In this document: piece after piece, positions 1 through 8,769 of the stretch
Position numbering within the stretch: the stretch's first letter is position 1
Layout of the letters: every line of letters starts with the position of its first letter
Assembly: GCA_913047525.1 (NCBI GenBank)
Contig: CAJWUS010000020.1
Location: 1 to 15,590, forward strand
Direction of reading: 5' to 3'
DNA: 15,590 bases
Source of the DNA: an uncultured Flavobacteriales bacterium
Lineage (GTDB): Bacteria > Bacteroidota > Bacteroidia > Flavobacteriales > BACL11
Program-made: the position numbers and the translations under genes
The notes under the pieces: model-generated
Seen by the model: the letters and a program-made list of their open reading frames with translations, nothing else
What the model was told of the DNA's origin: nothing
The model's database searches: none

Positions 1-1581
1 ATGGCAGAAGTAAAACCAGCTGAGGTATCAGCAATTTTAAGAAAACAATTAGCCGGACACAAATCTGAGGTAGAATTACAAGAGGTCGGAACGGTACTAC
101 AAGTAGGTGATGGTATCGCAAGAATTTATGGATTAACAAATGCTCAATCAGGAGAGTTAATTGAATTTGAAAATGGACTAAAAGCAATCGTTTTAAACTT
201 AGAAGAGGACAATATCGGAGCAGTACTTTTAGGTCCTTCAAAAGGGATTAAAGAGGGAGATATTGTAAAGCGAACCAAAAAAATTGCCTCAATAAATGTA
301 GGTGAAGGTATGTTGGGAAGAGTTATAAACACTATTGGAGCCCCAATTGATGGCAAGGGACCTATTAAAGGAGAAACTTTTGAAATGCCAATTGAAAGAA
401 AAGCGCCAGGAGTTATTTTCCGTCAACCAGTAAACGAACCTCTCCAAACAGGAATTAAAGCAATTGATGCTATGATTCCAGTAGGAAGAGGTCAAAGAGA
501 GTTGGTAATTGGAGATAGGCAAACAGGGAAAACAGCAGTTGTTGTTGACACCATTATCAATCAAAAAGAATTTTACAATAAAGGAGAGCCAGTATTTTGT
601 ATCTATGTTGCAATTGGGCAAAAAGCCTCAACAGTTGCGGCATTAGCTAAAAAATTAGAAGATGCTGGAGCGCTTGCTTATACAGTTATTGTTTCTGCAA
701 ATGCATCTGATCCTGCGCCAATGCAGTTTTATGCACCACTTGCCGGGGCTGCAATTGGAGAATTTTTTAGAGATACTGGCCGCTCAGCACTTATTGTATT
801 TGATGATTTATCAAAACAAGCGGTTGCCTATCGCGAGGTGTCTTTATTACTTAGAAGGCCTCCAGGTCGTGAGGCTTATCCTGGGGATGTTTTTTACTTA
901 CACTCAAGATTATTAGAAAGAGCTGCAAAAGTGGTAAATGATGATGAAATTGCTGCTCAAATGAATGACTTGCCAGAATCATTAAAAGGTAAAGTAAAGG
1001 GTGGTGGCTCATTAACTGCGCTTCCAATTATTGAAACCCAAGCAGGAGATGTCTCTGCATACATTCCAACCAATGTAATTTCCATTACTGATGGACAAAT
1101 TTTCTTAGAATCCAATTTATTTTTATCAGGTGTTCGTCCAGCAATTAATGTGGGGATTTCAGTTTCTCGTGTGGGAGGAAATGCACAAATTAAATCCATG
1201 AAAAAAATTGCGGGAACATTAAAATTAGACCAAGCGCAATATAGAGAATTAGAAGCATTTGCAAAATTTGGCTCCGATTTGGATGCTGCAACTACAGCCA
1301 TTATTGAGAAAGGAAAAAGAAATGTAGAAATTCTAAAACAAGGACAATATTCACCGCTGAGAGTAGAAGAACAGGCAGCTATTATTTATTGTGGAACCAA
1401 TGGATTATTGATGAATGTTCTAGTTAATAAAATCAGGGAGTTTGAAACAGAATTTATTTCCTTTATGCATCAAAAATACCAAAATATTTTAGATGATTTG
1501 GCAGCAGGAAAACTTACAGATGAAATTACTTCAACACTAGAAAAAGTAGCGGCTGATTTATCAAAAAAGTACACGAATTAA
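1..1581 (+). CDS. atpA: F1Fo ATP synthase, F1 subunit alpha
   Basis: This is the nucleotide-binding, non-catalytic alpha subunit of the F1 head, which alternates with beta subunits in the membrane-bound ATP synthase. The 526-residue length is normal for the family. The P-loop GDRQTGKT is at residues 171-178 (bases 511-534). The arginine that reaches into the catalytic site of the neighbouring beta subunit is R390, in SVSRVGG. The N-terminus ([13 protein letters not shown]) is the usual one for Bacteroidota alpha subunits, so the ATG at the first base of the window is very probably the true start, although nothing upstream can be seen. Three bases separate its stop from atpG, which indicates co-transcription; atpH and the Fo genes are expected upstream. 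Identification is secure. Confidence 0.98.
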   Translation: MAEVKPAEVSAILRKQLAGHKSEVELQEVGTVLQVGDGIARIYGLTNAQSGELIEFENGLKAIVLNLEEDNIGAVLLGPSKGIKEGDIVKRTKKIASINVGEGMLGRVINTIGAPIDGKGPIKGETFEMPIERKAPGVIFRQPVNEPLQTGIKAIDAMIPVGRGQRELVIGDRQTGKTAVVVDTIINQKEFYNKGEPVFCIYVAIGQKASTVAALAKKLEDAGALAYTVIVSANASDPAPMQFYAPLAGAAIGEFFRDTGRSALIVFDDLSKQAVAYREVSLLLRRPPGREAYPGDVFYLHSRLLERAAKVVNDDEIAAQMNDLPESLKGKVKGGGSLTALPIIETQAGDVSAYIPTNVISITDGQIFLESNLFLSGVRPAINVGISVSRVGGNAQIKSMKKIAGTLKLDQAQYRELEAFAKFGSDLDAATTAIIEKGKRNVEILKQGQYSPLRVEEQAAIIYCGTNGLLMNVLVNKIREFETEFISFMHQKYQNILDDLAAGKLTDEITSTLEKVAADLSKKYTN

Positions 1582-1584
1582 TCA

Positions 1585-2448
1585 ATGGCAAACCTTAAAG
1601 AAATACGAATAAGAATTTCTTCTGTTGAATCTACTATGCAGATTACTTCTGCTATGAAGATGGTATCTGCTGCCAAGTTAAAAAGAGCTCAGGACGCGAT
1701 TGTTCAACTAAGGCCATATGCCAACAAACTAACCGAGATGCTTGTCAATTTAAGCGCAAGTTTAGATAGCGGGGATGGTAATTCTTTTTCTGTGGAAAGA
1801 GAAGTAAAAAATATTCTTTTTGTAAGCATAACTTCTAATAGAGGGCTTTGTGGAGGCTTCAATACTAATATTATTAAACGGACAACAGCATTAATAAAAC
1901 AAGAGTATAAAAACTGTGATTGTAGTATTATTTCTGTTGGGAAGAAATCATCAGAATACTTTTCTAAAAATAACTTTAATGTAATCAGCACACATGATGA
2001 TTTGTATAATGAGATTACATTTGAGGGAGTTGCTGAAATTGCAGAAAGCATAATGAATGATTTCAAGCAAGGCAAATATGATAAGATAATATTAGTTTAT
2101 AACCAGTTTAAAAATGCAGCAACTCAAATAATTATGAATGAAAATTATTTACCAGTTGAAATACTAGAAGATGAAACGGCTACTATTGGAGATTATATTT
2201 TTGAACCCTCACAAGAAGACATAGTTCAGGAGTTAATTCCAAAGTCTTTAAAAACACAACTATTTAAAGCAATATTAGATTCTTATGCTGCAGAACATGG
2301 CGCAAGAATGACAGCAATGCATAAAGCCACTGACAATGCAAATGATTTGAAAGATGACCTAACCTTATTTTACAATAAAGCAAGGCAAGCTGCAATTACT
2401 GGAGAAATTCTTGAAATTGTTGGAGGAGCGGAAGCGCTTAATGATTAA
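1585..2448 (+). CDS. atpG: F1Fo ATP synthase, F1 subunit gamma
   Basis: This is the central rotor-shaft subunit that couples proton flow through Fo to conformational change in the F1 head. The 287 residues have the two conserved ends of the family: an N-terminal helix with MQITSAMKMVSAAKL (about residues 18-32), and a C-terminal helix with YNKARQAAITGEILEIVGGA, which together form the coiled coil inside the alpha/beta ring. The start ATG lies 3 bases after the atpA stop, with no Shine-Dalgarno sequence in the linker, so translation probably depends on coupling. No atpD (beta) or atpC (epsilon) follows, as is usual in Bacteroidota, where those two genes sit at another locus. A possible terminator lies about 20 bases downstream. 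Confidence 0.97.
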   Translation: MANLKEIRIRISSVESTMQITSAMKMVSAAKLKRAQDAIVQLRPYANKLTEMLVNLSASLDSGDGNSFSVEREVKNILFVSITSNRGLCGGFNTNIIKRTTALIKQEYKNCDCSIISVGKKSSEYFSKNNFNVISTHDDLYNEITFEGVAEIAESIMNDFKQGKYDKIILVYNQFKNAATQIIMNENYLPVEILEDETATIGDYIFEPSQEDIVQELIPKSLKTQLFKAILDSYAAEHGARMTAMHKATDNANDLKDDLTLFYNKARQAAITGEILEIVGGAEALND

Positions 2449-2468
2449 AAACAAAAAATATAATTGTT

Positions 2469-2504
2469 AAAAACCCACTACATTAGTAAGAGGGTGTTTT
2501 ATTT
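2469..2504 (+). terminator. Possible intrinsic terminator after atpG
   Basis: An imperfect hairpin pairs AAAAACCC (2469-2476) with GGGTGTTT (2492-2499), with one A-G mismatch. Inside it, CT/AG and AC/GT pairs close an ATTA loop, interrupted by an A-A mismatch and a bulged A. The descending arm runs into TGTTTTATTT. It is in the right place to end the atp operon before the next promoter box, but the stem is short and interrupted, so function is inferred only. Confidence 0.4.
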
Positions 2505-2523
2505 CTAAAAAGTAGGAAACTTT

Positions 2524-2531
2524 TATATTTG
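2524..2531 (+). promoter_or_regulatory. Bacteroidota-type -7 promoter box upstream of the enoyl-CoA hydratase gene
   Basis: TATATTTG is an exact match to the Bacteroidota -7 consensus TAnnTTTG. It ends 17 bases before the ATG at 2549, which would give the very short leader common in this phylum. No TTG of the -33 element is present at the usual 17-23 base spacing, so the site rests on the -7 match and its intergenic position. It would drive the seven-gene run that ends at 10009. Confidence 0.5.
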
Positions 2532-2548
2532 TATAAAATTTCATTAAG

Positions 2549-3322
2549 ATGGATTACAAAAACATATTGCTCGAAAGTAAAAATGCAATTGCATATATTA
2601 CAGTCAATCGCCCCAAACAACTTAACGCCTTAAATACGGAAACGATAGTTGAGTTAAATAATGCAATTACAATAGCAGAAAAAGACAAATCTGTAAGGTG
2701 CATGATAATAACAGGAGCCAAAAATAAAGCCTTTATAGCAGGTGCCGACATTAAAGAGTTTGCTAATCATTCTAAAAAAGAAGGAGAGGAATTGGCAAGA
2801 AAAGGGCAAGAATTATTATTTGATATGCTTGAAAATTGTGGAACACCAAGCATAGCTGCAATTAACGGATTTGCTTTGGGAGGAGGATTAGAACTTGCTA
2901 TGGCTTGTCATATTCGTATTGCCTGTGATAATGCAAAAATGGGATTACCAGAAGTTTCCTTAGGGGTAATTCCTGGTTATGGAGGAACACAAAGGTTGGC
3001 TAATCTTGTTGGGAAAGGCAAGGCAATGGAAATGATAACAACAGCCGGTATGATTTCCTCTGATGAGGCTAATAAGTGGGGGTTGGTTAATCATATTTGC
3101 CAGCAAGAAGAATTAATTCCAACAGCTGAAAAAATAGCGAGTAAAATAATGAGGAATTCTCCTATGGCAATTGAAAGCGCAATCAAATCTGTAAATGCAG
3201 GATTTGAAACAGGCGTTGATGGGTTTGAAGTAGAGAAGAAAGAATTTGGCAATTGCTTTGGAACAACTGAATTTCAAGAAGGTACAACGGCATTTCTAGA
3301 GAAAAAAAAGCCTAACTTTTAA
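2549..3322 (+). CDS. Enoyl-CoA hydratase (crotonase family)
   Basis: A cytoplasmic crotonase-fold enzyme of 257 residues, normal length. It is predicted to add water to trans-2-enoyl-CoA (or the reverse, 3-hydroxyacyl-CoA dehydration) in fatty-acid or short-chain acyl-CoA metabolism. The oxyanion-hole segments are visible as AFIAGADIKEF (61-71) and INGFALGGGLELA (105-117). Both acid residues of true hydratases are present: E115 in GGGLE and E135 in LPEVSLG. They are 20 residues apart, as are Glu144 and Glu164 of the rat mitochondrial enzyme. This argues for a real hydratase rather than an isomerase or a degenerate paralogue. Chain-length preference cannot be read from sequence; a crotonase/3-hydroxybutyryl-CoA dehydratase role is equally possible. 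It is first in the run, 8 bases before the flippase gene. Confidence 0.93.
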   Translation: MDYKNILLESKNAIAYITVNRPKQLNALNTETIVELNNAITIAEKDKSVRCMIITGAKNKAFIAGADIKEFANHSKKEGEELARKGQELLFDMLENCGTPSIAAINGFALGGGLELAMACHIRIACDNAKMGLPEVSLGVIPGYGGTQRLANLVGKGKAMEMITTAGMISSDEANKWGLVNHICQQEELIPTAEKIASKIMRNSPMAIESAIKSVNAGFETGVDGFEVEKKEFGNCFGTTEFQEGTTAFLEKKKPNF

Positions 3323-3330
3323 TTTACAAA

Positions 3331-4812
3331 TTGAATCCTTTAAAACAATTAGCAGGACAAACCGCTATTTATGGGTTAAGCAGTATAGTAGGGCGGCTAC
3401 TTAATTATTTATTAGTTCCACTTTATACACGCTATTTTATCCCAGCTGAATATGGGGTTGTCACAGAGCTTTATGCCTATGTTGCTTTTTTGGTAATTAT
3501 ACTCACTTACGGATTAGAAACAGCTTTTTTTAGGTTTTCCCAAAAACAATATGACAAGAAATTAGTATACAGCACAAGCTTAATTTCTTTAATTATTAGC
3601 TCAATAGTCTTTGTAGGACTAATGATTTTTTATCAACTACCCATTTCTAATTGGTTAGAATATCCAACCCATCCTGAGTATGTAATGTGGTTTGCACTTA
3701 TTATTGGGCTGGATGCAATCTCCTCAATTTCATTTGCAAAACTCAGAGAGCAAAGACAGGCAGCCCGTTTTGCCCTGGTTCGGTTGGTGAATATTTTTAT
3801 TAATATTGGACTAAATCTTTTTTTTATTATTTATTGCCCTTATGCAGTTGAAAATGGTCTGCCGACTACTGGTTTTGTGAATGCAGTGTATGATCCAACT
3901 GTGGGTATTGGATATATTTTTATTGCCAATTTGATTGCTAGCGGGGTTACAATACTTATGTTATTCCCTGAGATGATAAAATGCAGCTGGAAATTTAACA
4001 TTATGCTTTGGAAAAAAATGATGTGGTATGCACTGCCGCTATTGATAGCTGGTTTGGCCGGAATGACTAATGAAACCATTGATAGAATTTTATTAAAACA
4101 TTTGTTGCCAGATACAGTCGATAAAATGGCAGTAATTGGCGTGTATGGTGCTTTTTATAAGATTTCAATAATTATGATTTTATTTATTCAAACTTTTCGT
4201 TTTGCAGCTGAGCCTTTCTTTTTTTCACAAGAAAAACAACATAATTCTAGAAAAATATATGCGGACGTACTTAAATACTTTACCATTTTGGCGTCTTTAA
4301 TCTTTTTGGCTGTAATGCTTTATTTGGATGTGGTAAAACATTTTATTGGCAGTTCTTTTCATCACGAAAAGGGAATAGAAATAGTGCCGATTTTGCTTAT
4401 GGCAAATTTATTTTTAGGGATTTATTACAACCTTTCGGCATGGTTTAAACTAACAGAAAAGACAGGGTATGGCGCAATACTTGCTATTTTTGGAGCCTTC
4501 ATCACTTTAGGGTTAAATATATTATTGATCCCAAAAATTGGTTTTGTTGGTTCGGCATGGGCTACTTTGGCTTGCTATTTTAGCATGATGTTGGCATCTT
4601 TTTTAATAGGAAGAAAACACTATCCAATTCCTTATGATTTTAAAAGAGTGTTTACTTATATAATTCTTTCTTTTGGGCTTTATAAAATAAGTGCTTATTT
4701 CGATACTTCTATGCTAATAAATATCGTTTATTTATTTGTGTTTATAGTAGCAGTTATTATTTTAGAGAAATCAAAAAAAGAAGTAATTTCCGAACCTGAA
4801 TTATTCGACTAA
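3331..4812 (+). CDS. Polysaccharide/lipid-linked oligosaccharide flippase (Wzx-like, MOP superfamily)
   Basis: A polytopic inner-membrane protein of 493 residues, predicted to have about 12-14 transmembrane helices and to flip undecaprenyl-linked glycans to the periplasmic face for surface polysaccharide or LPS assembly. The N-terminus ([20 protein letters not shown], then LVPLYTRYF) and the mid-protein [10 protein letters not shown] (247-256) are typical of the Bacteroidota lipopolysaccharide-biosynthesis flippase family. The start is TTG at 3331: the frame is closed by a TAA at 3313-3315, there is no ATG between, and the next in-frame Met is far inside the conserved region. Its substrate is unknown. 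It lies 4 bases before dut, in the same transcript as a sugar nucleotidyltransferase, which fits a glycan-supply role. A MurJ-like role in lipid II flipping is less likely but cannot be excluded. Confidence 0.88.
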   Translation: MNPLKQLAGQTAIYGLSSIVGRLLNYLLVPLYTRYFIPAEYGVVTELYAYVAFLVIILTYGLETAFFRFSQKQYDKKLVYSTSLISLIISSIVFVGLMIFYQLPISNWLEYPTHPEYVMWFALIIGLDAISSISFAKLREQRQAARFALVRLVNIFINIGLNLFFIIYCPYAVENGLPTTGFVNAVYDPTVGIGYIFIANLIASGVTILMLFPEMIKCSWKFNIMLWKKMMWYALPLLIAGLAGMTNETIDRILLKHLLPDTVDKMAVIGVYGAFYKISIIMILFIQTFRFAAEPFFFSQEKQHNSRKIYADVLKYFTILASLIFLAVMLYLDVVKHFIGSSFHHEKGIEIVPILLMANLFLGIYYNLSAWFKLTEKTGYGAILAIFGAFITLGLNILLIPKIGFVGSAWATLACYFSMMLASFLIGRKHYPIPYDFKRVFTYIILSFGLYKISAYFDTSMLINIVYLFVFIVAVIILEKSKKEVISEPELFD

Positions 4813-4816
4813 AAAA

Positions 4817-5251
4817 ATGAAAGTAAAAATTGTAAATAAATCAAAACATGATTTACCACACTACGCCACAAATCAATCGGCTGGGATGGATTTAAGGGCA
4901 AACTTAGATGAGCCAATCATTCTTAAAACATTAGAGAGAACATTAGTAAAAACGGGACTTTTTATAGAACTTCCTATGGGCTATGAAGCGCAGGTTCGTC
5001 CAAGAAGTGGATTAGCATATAAAAAAGGGATAACTGTTTTAAATTCACCCGGGACTATTGATGCAGATTATAGAGGGGAAGTAGGAGTTATTTTGGTGAA
5101 TTTATCAGATAAAGAGTTTGTAATTGAAGACGGGGAAAGAGTAGCGCAAATGGTGATTGCAAAACACGAACAAGCAAATTGGGAGGAAGTCATAGAACTT
5201 GTAGAAACCGAAAGAGGATCAGGAGGATTTGGAAGCACTGGCATAAAATAA
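4817..5251 (+). CDS. dut: Deoxyuridine 5'-triphosphate nucleotidohydrolase (dUTPase)
   Basis: Hydrolyses dUTP to dUMP and pyrophosphate, keeping uracil out of DNA and supplying dUMP for dTTP synthesis. The 144 residues are normal for the homotrimeric bacterial enzyme, and all five signature motifs are present: SAGMDLRA (21-28), RPRSGLA (61-67), [13 protein letters not shown] (76-88, catalytic Asp D82), GERVAQMVI (106-114) and the glycine-rich C-terminal lid [10 protein letters not shown] (133-142). The ATG is 4 bases after the flippase stop, in an A-rich linker with no Shine-Dalgarno sequence. It sits among envelope genes; no functional link is needed beyond co-transcription, although dTTP is also the precursor of dTDP-sugars. 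Confidence 0.98.
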   Translation: MKVKIVNKSKHDLPHYATNQSAGMDLRANLDEPIILKTLERTLVKTGLFIELPMGYEAQVRPRSGLAYKKGITVLNSPGTIDADYRGEVGVILVNLSDKEFVIEDGERVAQMVIAKHEQANWEEVIELVETERGSGGFGSTGIK

Positions 5252-5264
5252 AACAAATAAAATA

Positions 5265-6266
5265 ATGAAAATTATAGTTCCAATGGCCGGTAGAGGGTCG
5301 CGTTTAAGGCCACACACTCTCACTATTCCAAAACCACTTATTTTGGTTGCAGGAAAGCCAATTGTACAATGGCTAGTGGAGGACATTGTAAAAGTATGTG
5401 GAAAAAAAGTAGACGAAATTGCATTTGTAATTGGGGATTTCGGAAAAGAAGTAGAAGAAAGTTTAGTAAAAGTGGCAGAAGGACTCGGAGCAAAAGGAAG
5501 CATCTATTATCAAGATGAGCCGCTTGGAACAGCTCATGCAATTTTATGTGCTAAAGATTCTTTAGAAGGAAATTGTGTGGTTGCTTTTGCAGATACGCTA
5601 TTCAAGGCTGATTTTACTTTAGATGGCAGTAGGGATGGAATTATTTGGGTTAGCCAAATTGACGACCCATCCGCATTTGGTGTTGTAAAATTGAATGAAG
5701 AAAATATAATTACGGACTTTGTAGAAAAATCAGAAACCTTTATCTCTGATTTGGCAATTATTGGGATTTACTATTTTAATAATGGAGAATATTTAAGAAG
5801 CGAGTTGCAATATCTTTTGGATAATAATATAAAAGACAAAGGAGAATTTCAGCTTACAAATGCTTTGGAAAACATGAAAAATAAAGGCACTAAATTTTCT
5901 TCAGGAAAGGTAGAAGAGTGGCTGGATTGCGGGAATAAGGATGCAACTATTTATACAAATGAAAGGGTTTTAGAGTATAATGGAAATTTGATTAATGACA
6001 GTGTTCAAATTATAAATTCAGAAGTAATCCCTCCCTGTTTTATAGGGGCTAATACAATAATTAAAAATGCTAAAATTGGCCCTCATGTTTCCCTTGGCGG
6101 TAATACAGTAGTTGAAAATAGCGTTATCAACAAAACCATTATTCAAAACGATAGCATGATTACTAACGCAAAGCTTAGCAACTCCATGATTGGAAACCAT
6201 GTAAACTTTGATGGCAAAAATACCCAACAAGAGGTAAGTATTGGCGATTTTTCTGAAGTAAAATAA
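5265..6266 (+). CDS. Sugar-phosphate nucleotidyltransferase with C-terminal left-handed beta-helix
   Basis: A cytoplasmic enzyme predicted to make an NDP-sugar from a sugar-1-phosphate and an NTP. The N-terminal Rossmann-like domain (about 1-235) carries AGRGSRLRP (8-16), PKPL (22-25, with the catalytic lysine K23), QDEPLGTAHAI (83-93) and the metal-binding D110 in AFADTLF. WLDCGN follows near its end. From about residue 245 the sequence changes to irregular hexapeptide-like repeats (FIGANTIIKNAKIGPHVSLG and onward), typical of a left-handed beta-helix. At 333 residues it is longer than RmlA and shorter than GlmU. The helix shows no obvious acetyltransferase active site, so it may serve oligomerisation. 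Glucose-1-phosphate thymidylyltransferase or uridylyltransferase activity is possible; nucleotide and sugar cannot be assigned. It lies 13 bases after dut. Confidence 0.9.
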   Translation: MKIIVPMAGRGSRLRPHTLTIPKPLILVAGKPIVQWLVEDIVKVCGKKVDEIAFVIGDFGKEVEESLVKVAEGLGAKGSIYYQDEPLGTAHAILCAKDSLEGNCVVAFADTLFKADFTLDGSRDGIIWVSQIDDPSAFGVVKLNEENIITDFVEKSETFISDLAIIGIYYFNNGEYLRSELQYLLDNNIKDKGEFQLTNALENMKNKGTKFSSGKVEEWLDCGNKDATIYTNERVLEYNGNLINDSVQIINSEVIPPCFIGANTIIKNAKIGPHVSLGGNTVVENSVINKTIIQNDSMITNAKLSNSMIGNHVNFDGKNTQQEVSIGDFSEVK

Positions 6267-6269
6267 AAG

Positions 6270-8024
6270 GTGAAAAAAGGGATATTAATTATATTATGTC
6301 TTATGAGCGTGCAATCTTTTGCACAATGGAAAAGCTATTATCCAGATGGAACCACAAGAAAAAACACTAAAAAAGAACAAAAAAACAACATTGAAAAAGA
6401 TAATAACCAATTCAAATTTAACACTCATTTTTACAATGCTCTCAGCTTTAAATCCTTGGAAAATTTTGAAGATGCATTAAAAGAATTTGAAAAATGTATT
6501 AACATAAACTCAGAAAACTCCGTTCCTTATTACGAATCAGCAATCATTTACAAATTATTTGCACAAGAAGAATCGGCTTTAGAATTTTCGAAAAAAGCAT
6601 ATCTTTTAAATAAAGGAAATACATGGTATCAGTTACTTTATGCAGAACTACTCTCAACAAATGGGCTAAACACAAAAGCTGCAATTATATACAAACAGCT
6701 GATAAAGAAATACCCTGGTAATCAGGAATATTATTATTTATTGGCGGAGAATTACATTTATTCAAGAAAATTCTCAGAAGCAATAAAAATTTACAATCAA
6801 TTAGAAAAACACAAAGGATTTGATAAAAATCTAATTATCCAAAAGCAAAAATTGTATTTGGAAAAAAATGATGTGAATGGGGCAATTTCTGAAATTCAAA
6901 AAATAATTGATGCTGATAAAACGGATATTAATGCCTATGAAATATTGTCAGAACTTTACTTGCTAAACAATGAAAAAGACAAAGCGTTTGAGGTATTTAA
7001 AAAGATATTAGAGCTAGACCCTGAGGATGCAAAAGTGCATTTAACTTTGGCTGAATATTATAGAAATCAGGGAAATAATGATGAATCCTATAAGGAATTA
7101 AAAGCTGCTTTTTCTAGTCCCAAACTATCAATTGATGTAAAAGTTAGCATACTGATATCGTACTATTCTATTGTTGATAAAAACAATCAAATGAAAGATC
7201 AAGCTATGGAACTTTGTGAGATTTTGGTAAAAACACATATTGGCAATCCGAAAGCACATGCTATTTATGGCGACTTTTTATATAAAGATGGGAAAAATTT
7301 GGAAGCAAAAATGCAATATAAAAAAGTAATAGATGTTGACGAAAACCATGCACAAGTTTGGAGTCAACTTTTGTTTATTGAATCTGAATTGGAAGCATAT
7401 AATGATTTAGAAACAGATAGCGAAAAGGCATTTCAGTTATTCCCTTCTAATCCAGTTTATTACTTTTTTAATGGCATGGCTAATTCTAGGCTAAAAAATT
7501 ATAAAAAAGCAATTACTTCCTTTGAAATGGGCTTGGAATTTGTAATTGAAAACCCACCCCTATTGGTTCAATTTTATTCAACTATGGGTGATATATATCA
7601 TACTATTCAACAGCACAATAAATCAGATTCTCTTTATGATTTGGCGCTTGTTTATGAGCCAGATAATGTGCAGGTTTTAAATAATTATAGTTATTACCTC
7701 TCTCTTAGAAATAAAAACTTAAAGAAAGCAACCAAAATGTCAAAAAAGAGTAATGACTTATCTCCTGATAACGCTTCATTTCAGGATACTTACGCTTGGA
7801 TTTTGTACCAACAAAAAGATTATCAATTGGCAAAAACTTGGCTACTTAAAGCATGTAAAAATGGTGGAAATTTGAGTCCTGTAATTACTGAGCATTTGGG
7901 AGATGTGTATTTTCAATTAGGTGATTCTGATAGCGCATTAATTTATTGGGAAAAAGCAAAAAAAATGGGGGAAGGATCCAAGTTTTTGGAAAAGAAAATA
8001 ATTGAAAAAGTCCTTTATGAATAA
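6270..8024 (+). CDS. Secreted tetratricopeptide-repeat protein
   Basis: A 584-residue protein with a Sec signal peptide (KKGILIILCLMSVQSFA, likely cleaved between A18 and Q19), so it is periplasmic or attached to the outer membrane from inside. Almost all of the mature part is helical repeats of TPR type, roughly a dozen. Clear units include FEDALKEFEKCININSENS, ALEFSKKAYLLN, FSEAIKIYNQLEKH, KAFEVFKKILELDPEDAKVH and, near the C-terminus, YQLAKTWLLKACKNGG. No catalytic domain is seen, so a scaffold or chaperone role is inferred. The start is GTG at 6270, 3 bases after the preceding stop. That stop closes the frame, and the signal peptide begins right at the GTG. Its 3' end overlaps the DUF4292 gene by 8 bases, which suggests translational coupling and joint action. 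Confidence 0.9.
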   Translation: MKKGILIILCLMSVQSFAQWKSYYPDGTTRKNTKKEQKNNIEKDNNQFKFNTHFYNALSFKSLENFEDALKEFEKCININSENSVPYYESAIIYKLFAQEESALEFSKKAYLLNKGNTWYQLLYAELLSTNGLNTKAAIIYKQLIKKYPGNQEYYYLLAENYIYSRKFSEAIKIYNQLEKHKGFDKNLIIQKQKLYLEKNDVNGAISEIQKIIDADKTDINAYEILSELYLLNNEKDKAFEVFKKILELDPEDAKVHLTLAEYYRNQGNNDESYKELKAAFSSPKLSIDVKVSILISYYSIVDKNNQMKDQAMELCEILVKTHIGNPKAHAIYGDFLYKDGKNLEAKMQYKKVIDVDENHAQVWSQLLFIESELEAYNDLETDSEKAFQLFPSNPVYYFFNGMANSRLKNYKKAITSFEMGLEFVIENPPLLVQFYSTMGDIYHTIQQHNKSDSLYDLALVYEPDNVQVLNNYSYYLSLRNKNLKKATKMSKKSNDLSPDNASFQDTYAWILYQQKDYQLAKTWLLKACKNGGNLSPVITEHLGDVYFQLGDSDSALIYWEKAKKMGEGSKFLEKKIIEKVLYE

Positions 8025-8769
8025 GCAACTTATAATTCTAATATTGTCTTTTTTTATTACAGCTTGTAGTATAAAAAAGAATACGATAGCTGATATTTCT
8101 ACTCCACCCAAATCAGCAAAAGGACTTATTAGTAGAATTGAAGCAAATAATAAATCACCAGAATGGCTATCCTTAAAAGGAAAAATAAGTTTGGATAAAG
8201 ATGGTCAAAACATTAAGTTTTCGAGCAATATTCGTATCAGAAAAGACAGTGTAATTTGGATGTCAATAACAGCCCCATTTGGGATAGAACTTTTTCGAGC
8301 AATGCTTACCCCAGATAGCATTTATTTTATCAATATCCCCAAATCGACATATACAAAACAACCCATTTCATATTTGTATCAGCACATAAAAACAGAAATT
8401 AATTTCTTGCAAATTCAAGACATGTTTTTCGGCACCCCCCTTATTGTTAAAACAAAATATAGTTTTTTGGAAGAGGGAAAATACAGCCTTTCAGCTAAGG
8501 ATAAAAAAAGAGGCAAAATAACTTTTTTTGTAGAGAAAGAAAATTTTAGAATAACAGAAGGAACTTTTTATAAATCAGAAAGTGAATATTTTAAGTTTAC
8601 TTTATCGGACTATACATTAAGTAATGGGTTTTTAATTCCTAAAAATGTACTGCTTGACGTAAGAGCAAGTGATAACTTTTTGGCAGGATTCAACTACACA
8701 AAAATCACGACAAACAGTCCATTAAAAATGGGTTTTTCTATTCCAAAAAGCTATGTTGAAGCTAAGTAA
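8017..8769 (+). CDS. DUF4292 family lipoprotein (possible LolA/LolB-like fold)
   Basis: A 250-residue lipoprotein: the signal sequence MNKQLIILILSFFITAC ends in the lipobox I-T-A-C, making C17 the lipidated residue. The body resembles the Bacteroidota family DUF4292, with a run of beta strands that includes LKGKISL, RKDSVIWMSI and APFGIELFRAMLTPDSIYF. The strand pattern recalls LolA/LolB-type half-barrels that bind lipoproteins or lipids; that is inference, not a motif match. The start chosen is ATG 8017, because it begins exactly at the signal sequence. An upstream in-frame TTG at 8002 would add five residues (MKKSF). It overlaps the TPR gene by 8 bases and the EnvC-like gene by 17. The residues after the Cys (SIKKN) do not resemble the acidic surface-export signal, so a periplasm-facing position is likely. 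Confidence 0.82.
   Translation: MNKQLIILILSFFITACSIKKNTIADISTPPKSAKGLISRIEANNKSPEWLSLKGKISLDKDGQNIKFSSNIRIRKDSVIWMSITAPFGIELFRAMLTPDSIYFINIPKSTYTKQPISYLYQHIKTEINFLQIQDMFFGTPLIVKTKYSFLEEGKYSLSAKDKKRGKITFFVEKENFRITEGTFYKSESEYFKFTLSDYTLSNGFLIPKNVLLDVRASDNFLAGFNYTKITTNSPLKMGFSIPKSYVEAK

Noticed and set aside
662..1301. Open frames inside atpA on both strands (662-916 plus, 957-1301 minus)
   Set aside because: They lie wholly within the conserved atpA frame, have no recognisable domain, and are low-complexity shadow translations.
1704..2075. Minus-strand open frame inside atpG
   Set aside because: Fully antisense to a conserved gene; Ser/Leu-rich composition with no domain or promoter.
8002..8016. 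Upstream TTG start for the DUF4292 lipoprotein
   Set aside because: It adds only MKKSF before an ATG that begins exactly at a standard lipoprotein signal sequence; the ATG at 8017 is more likely.
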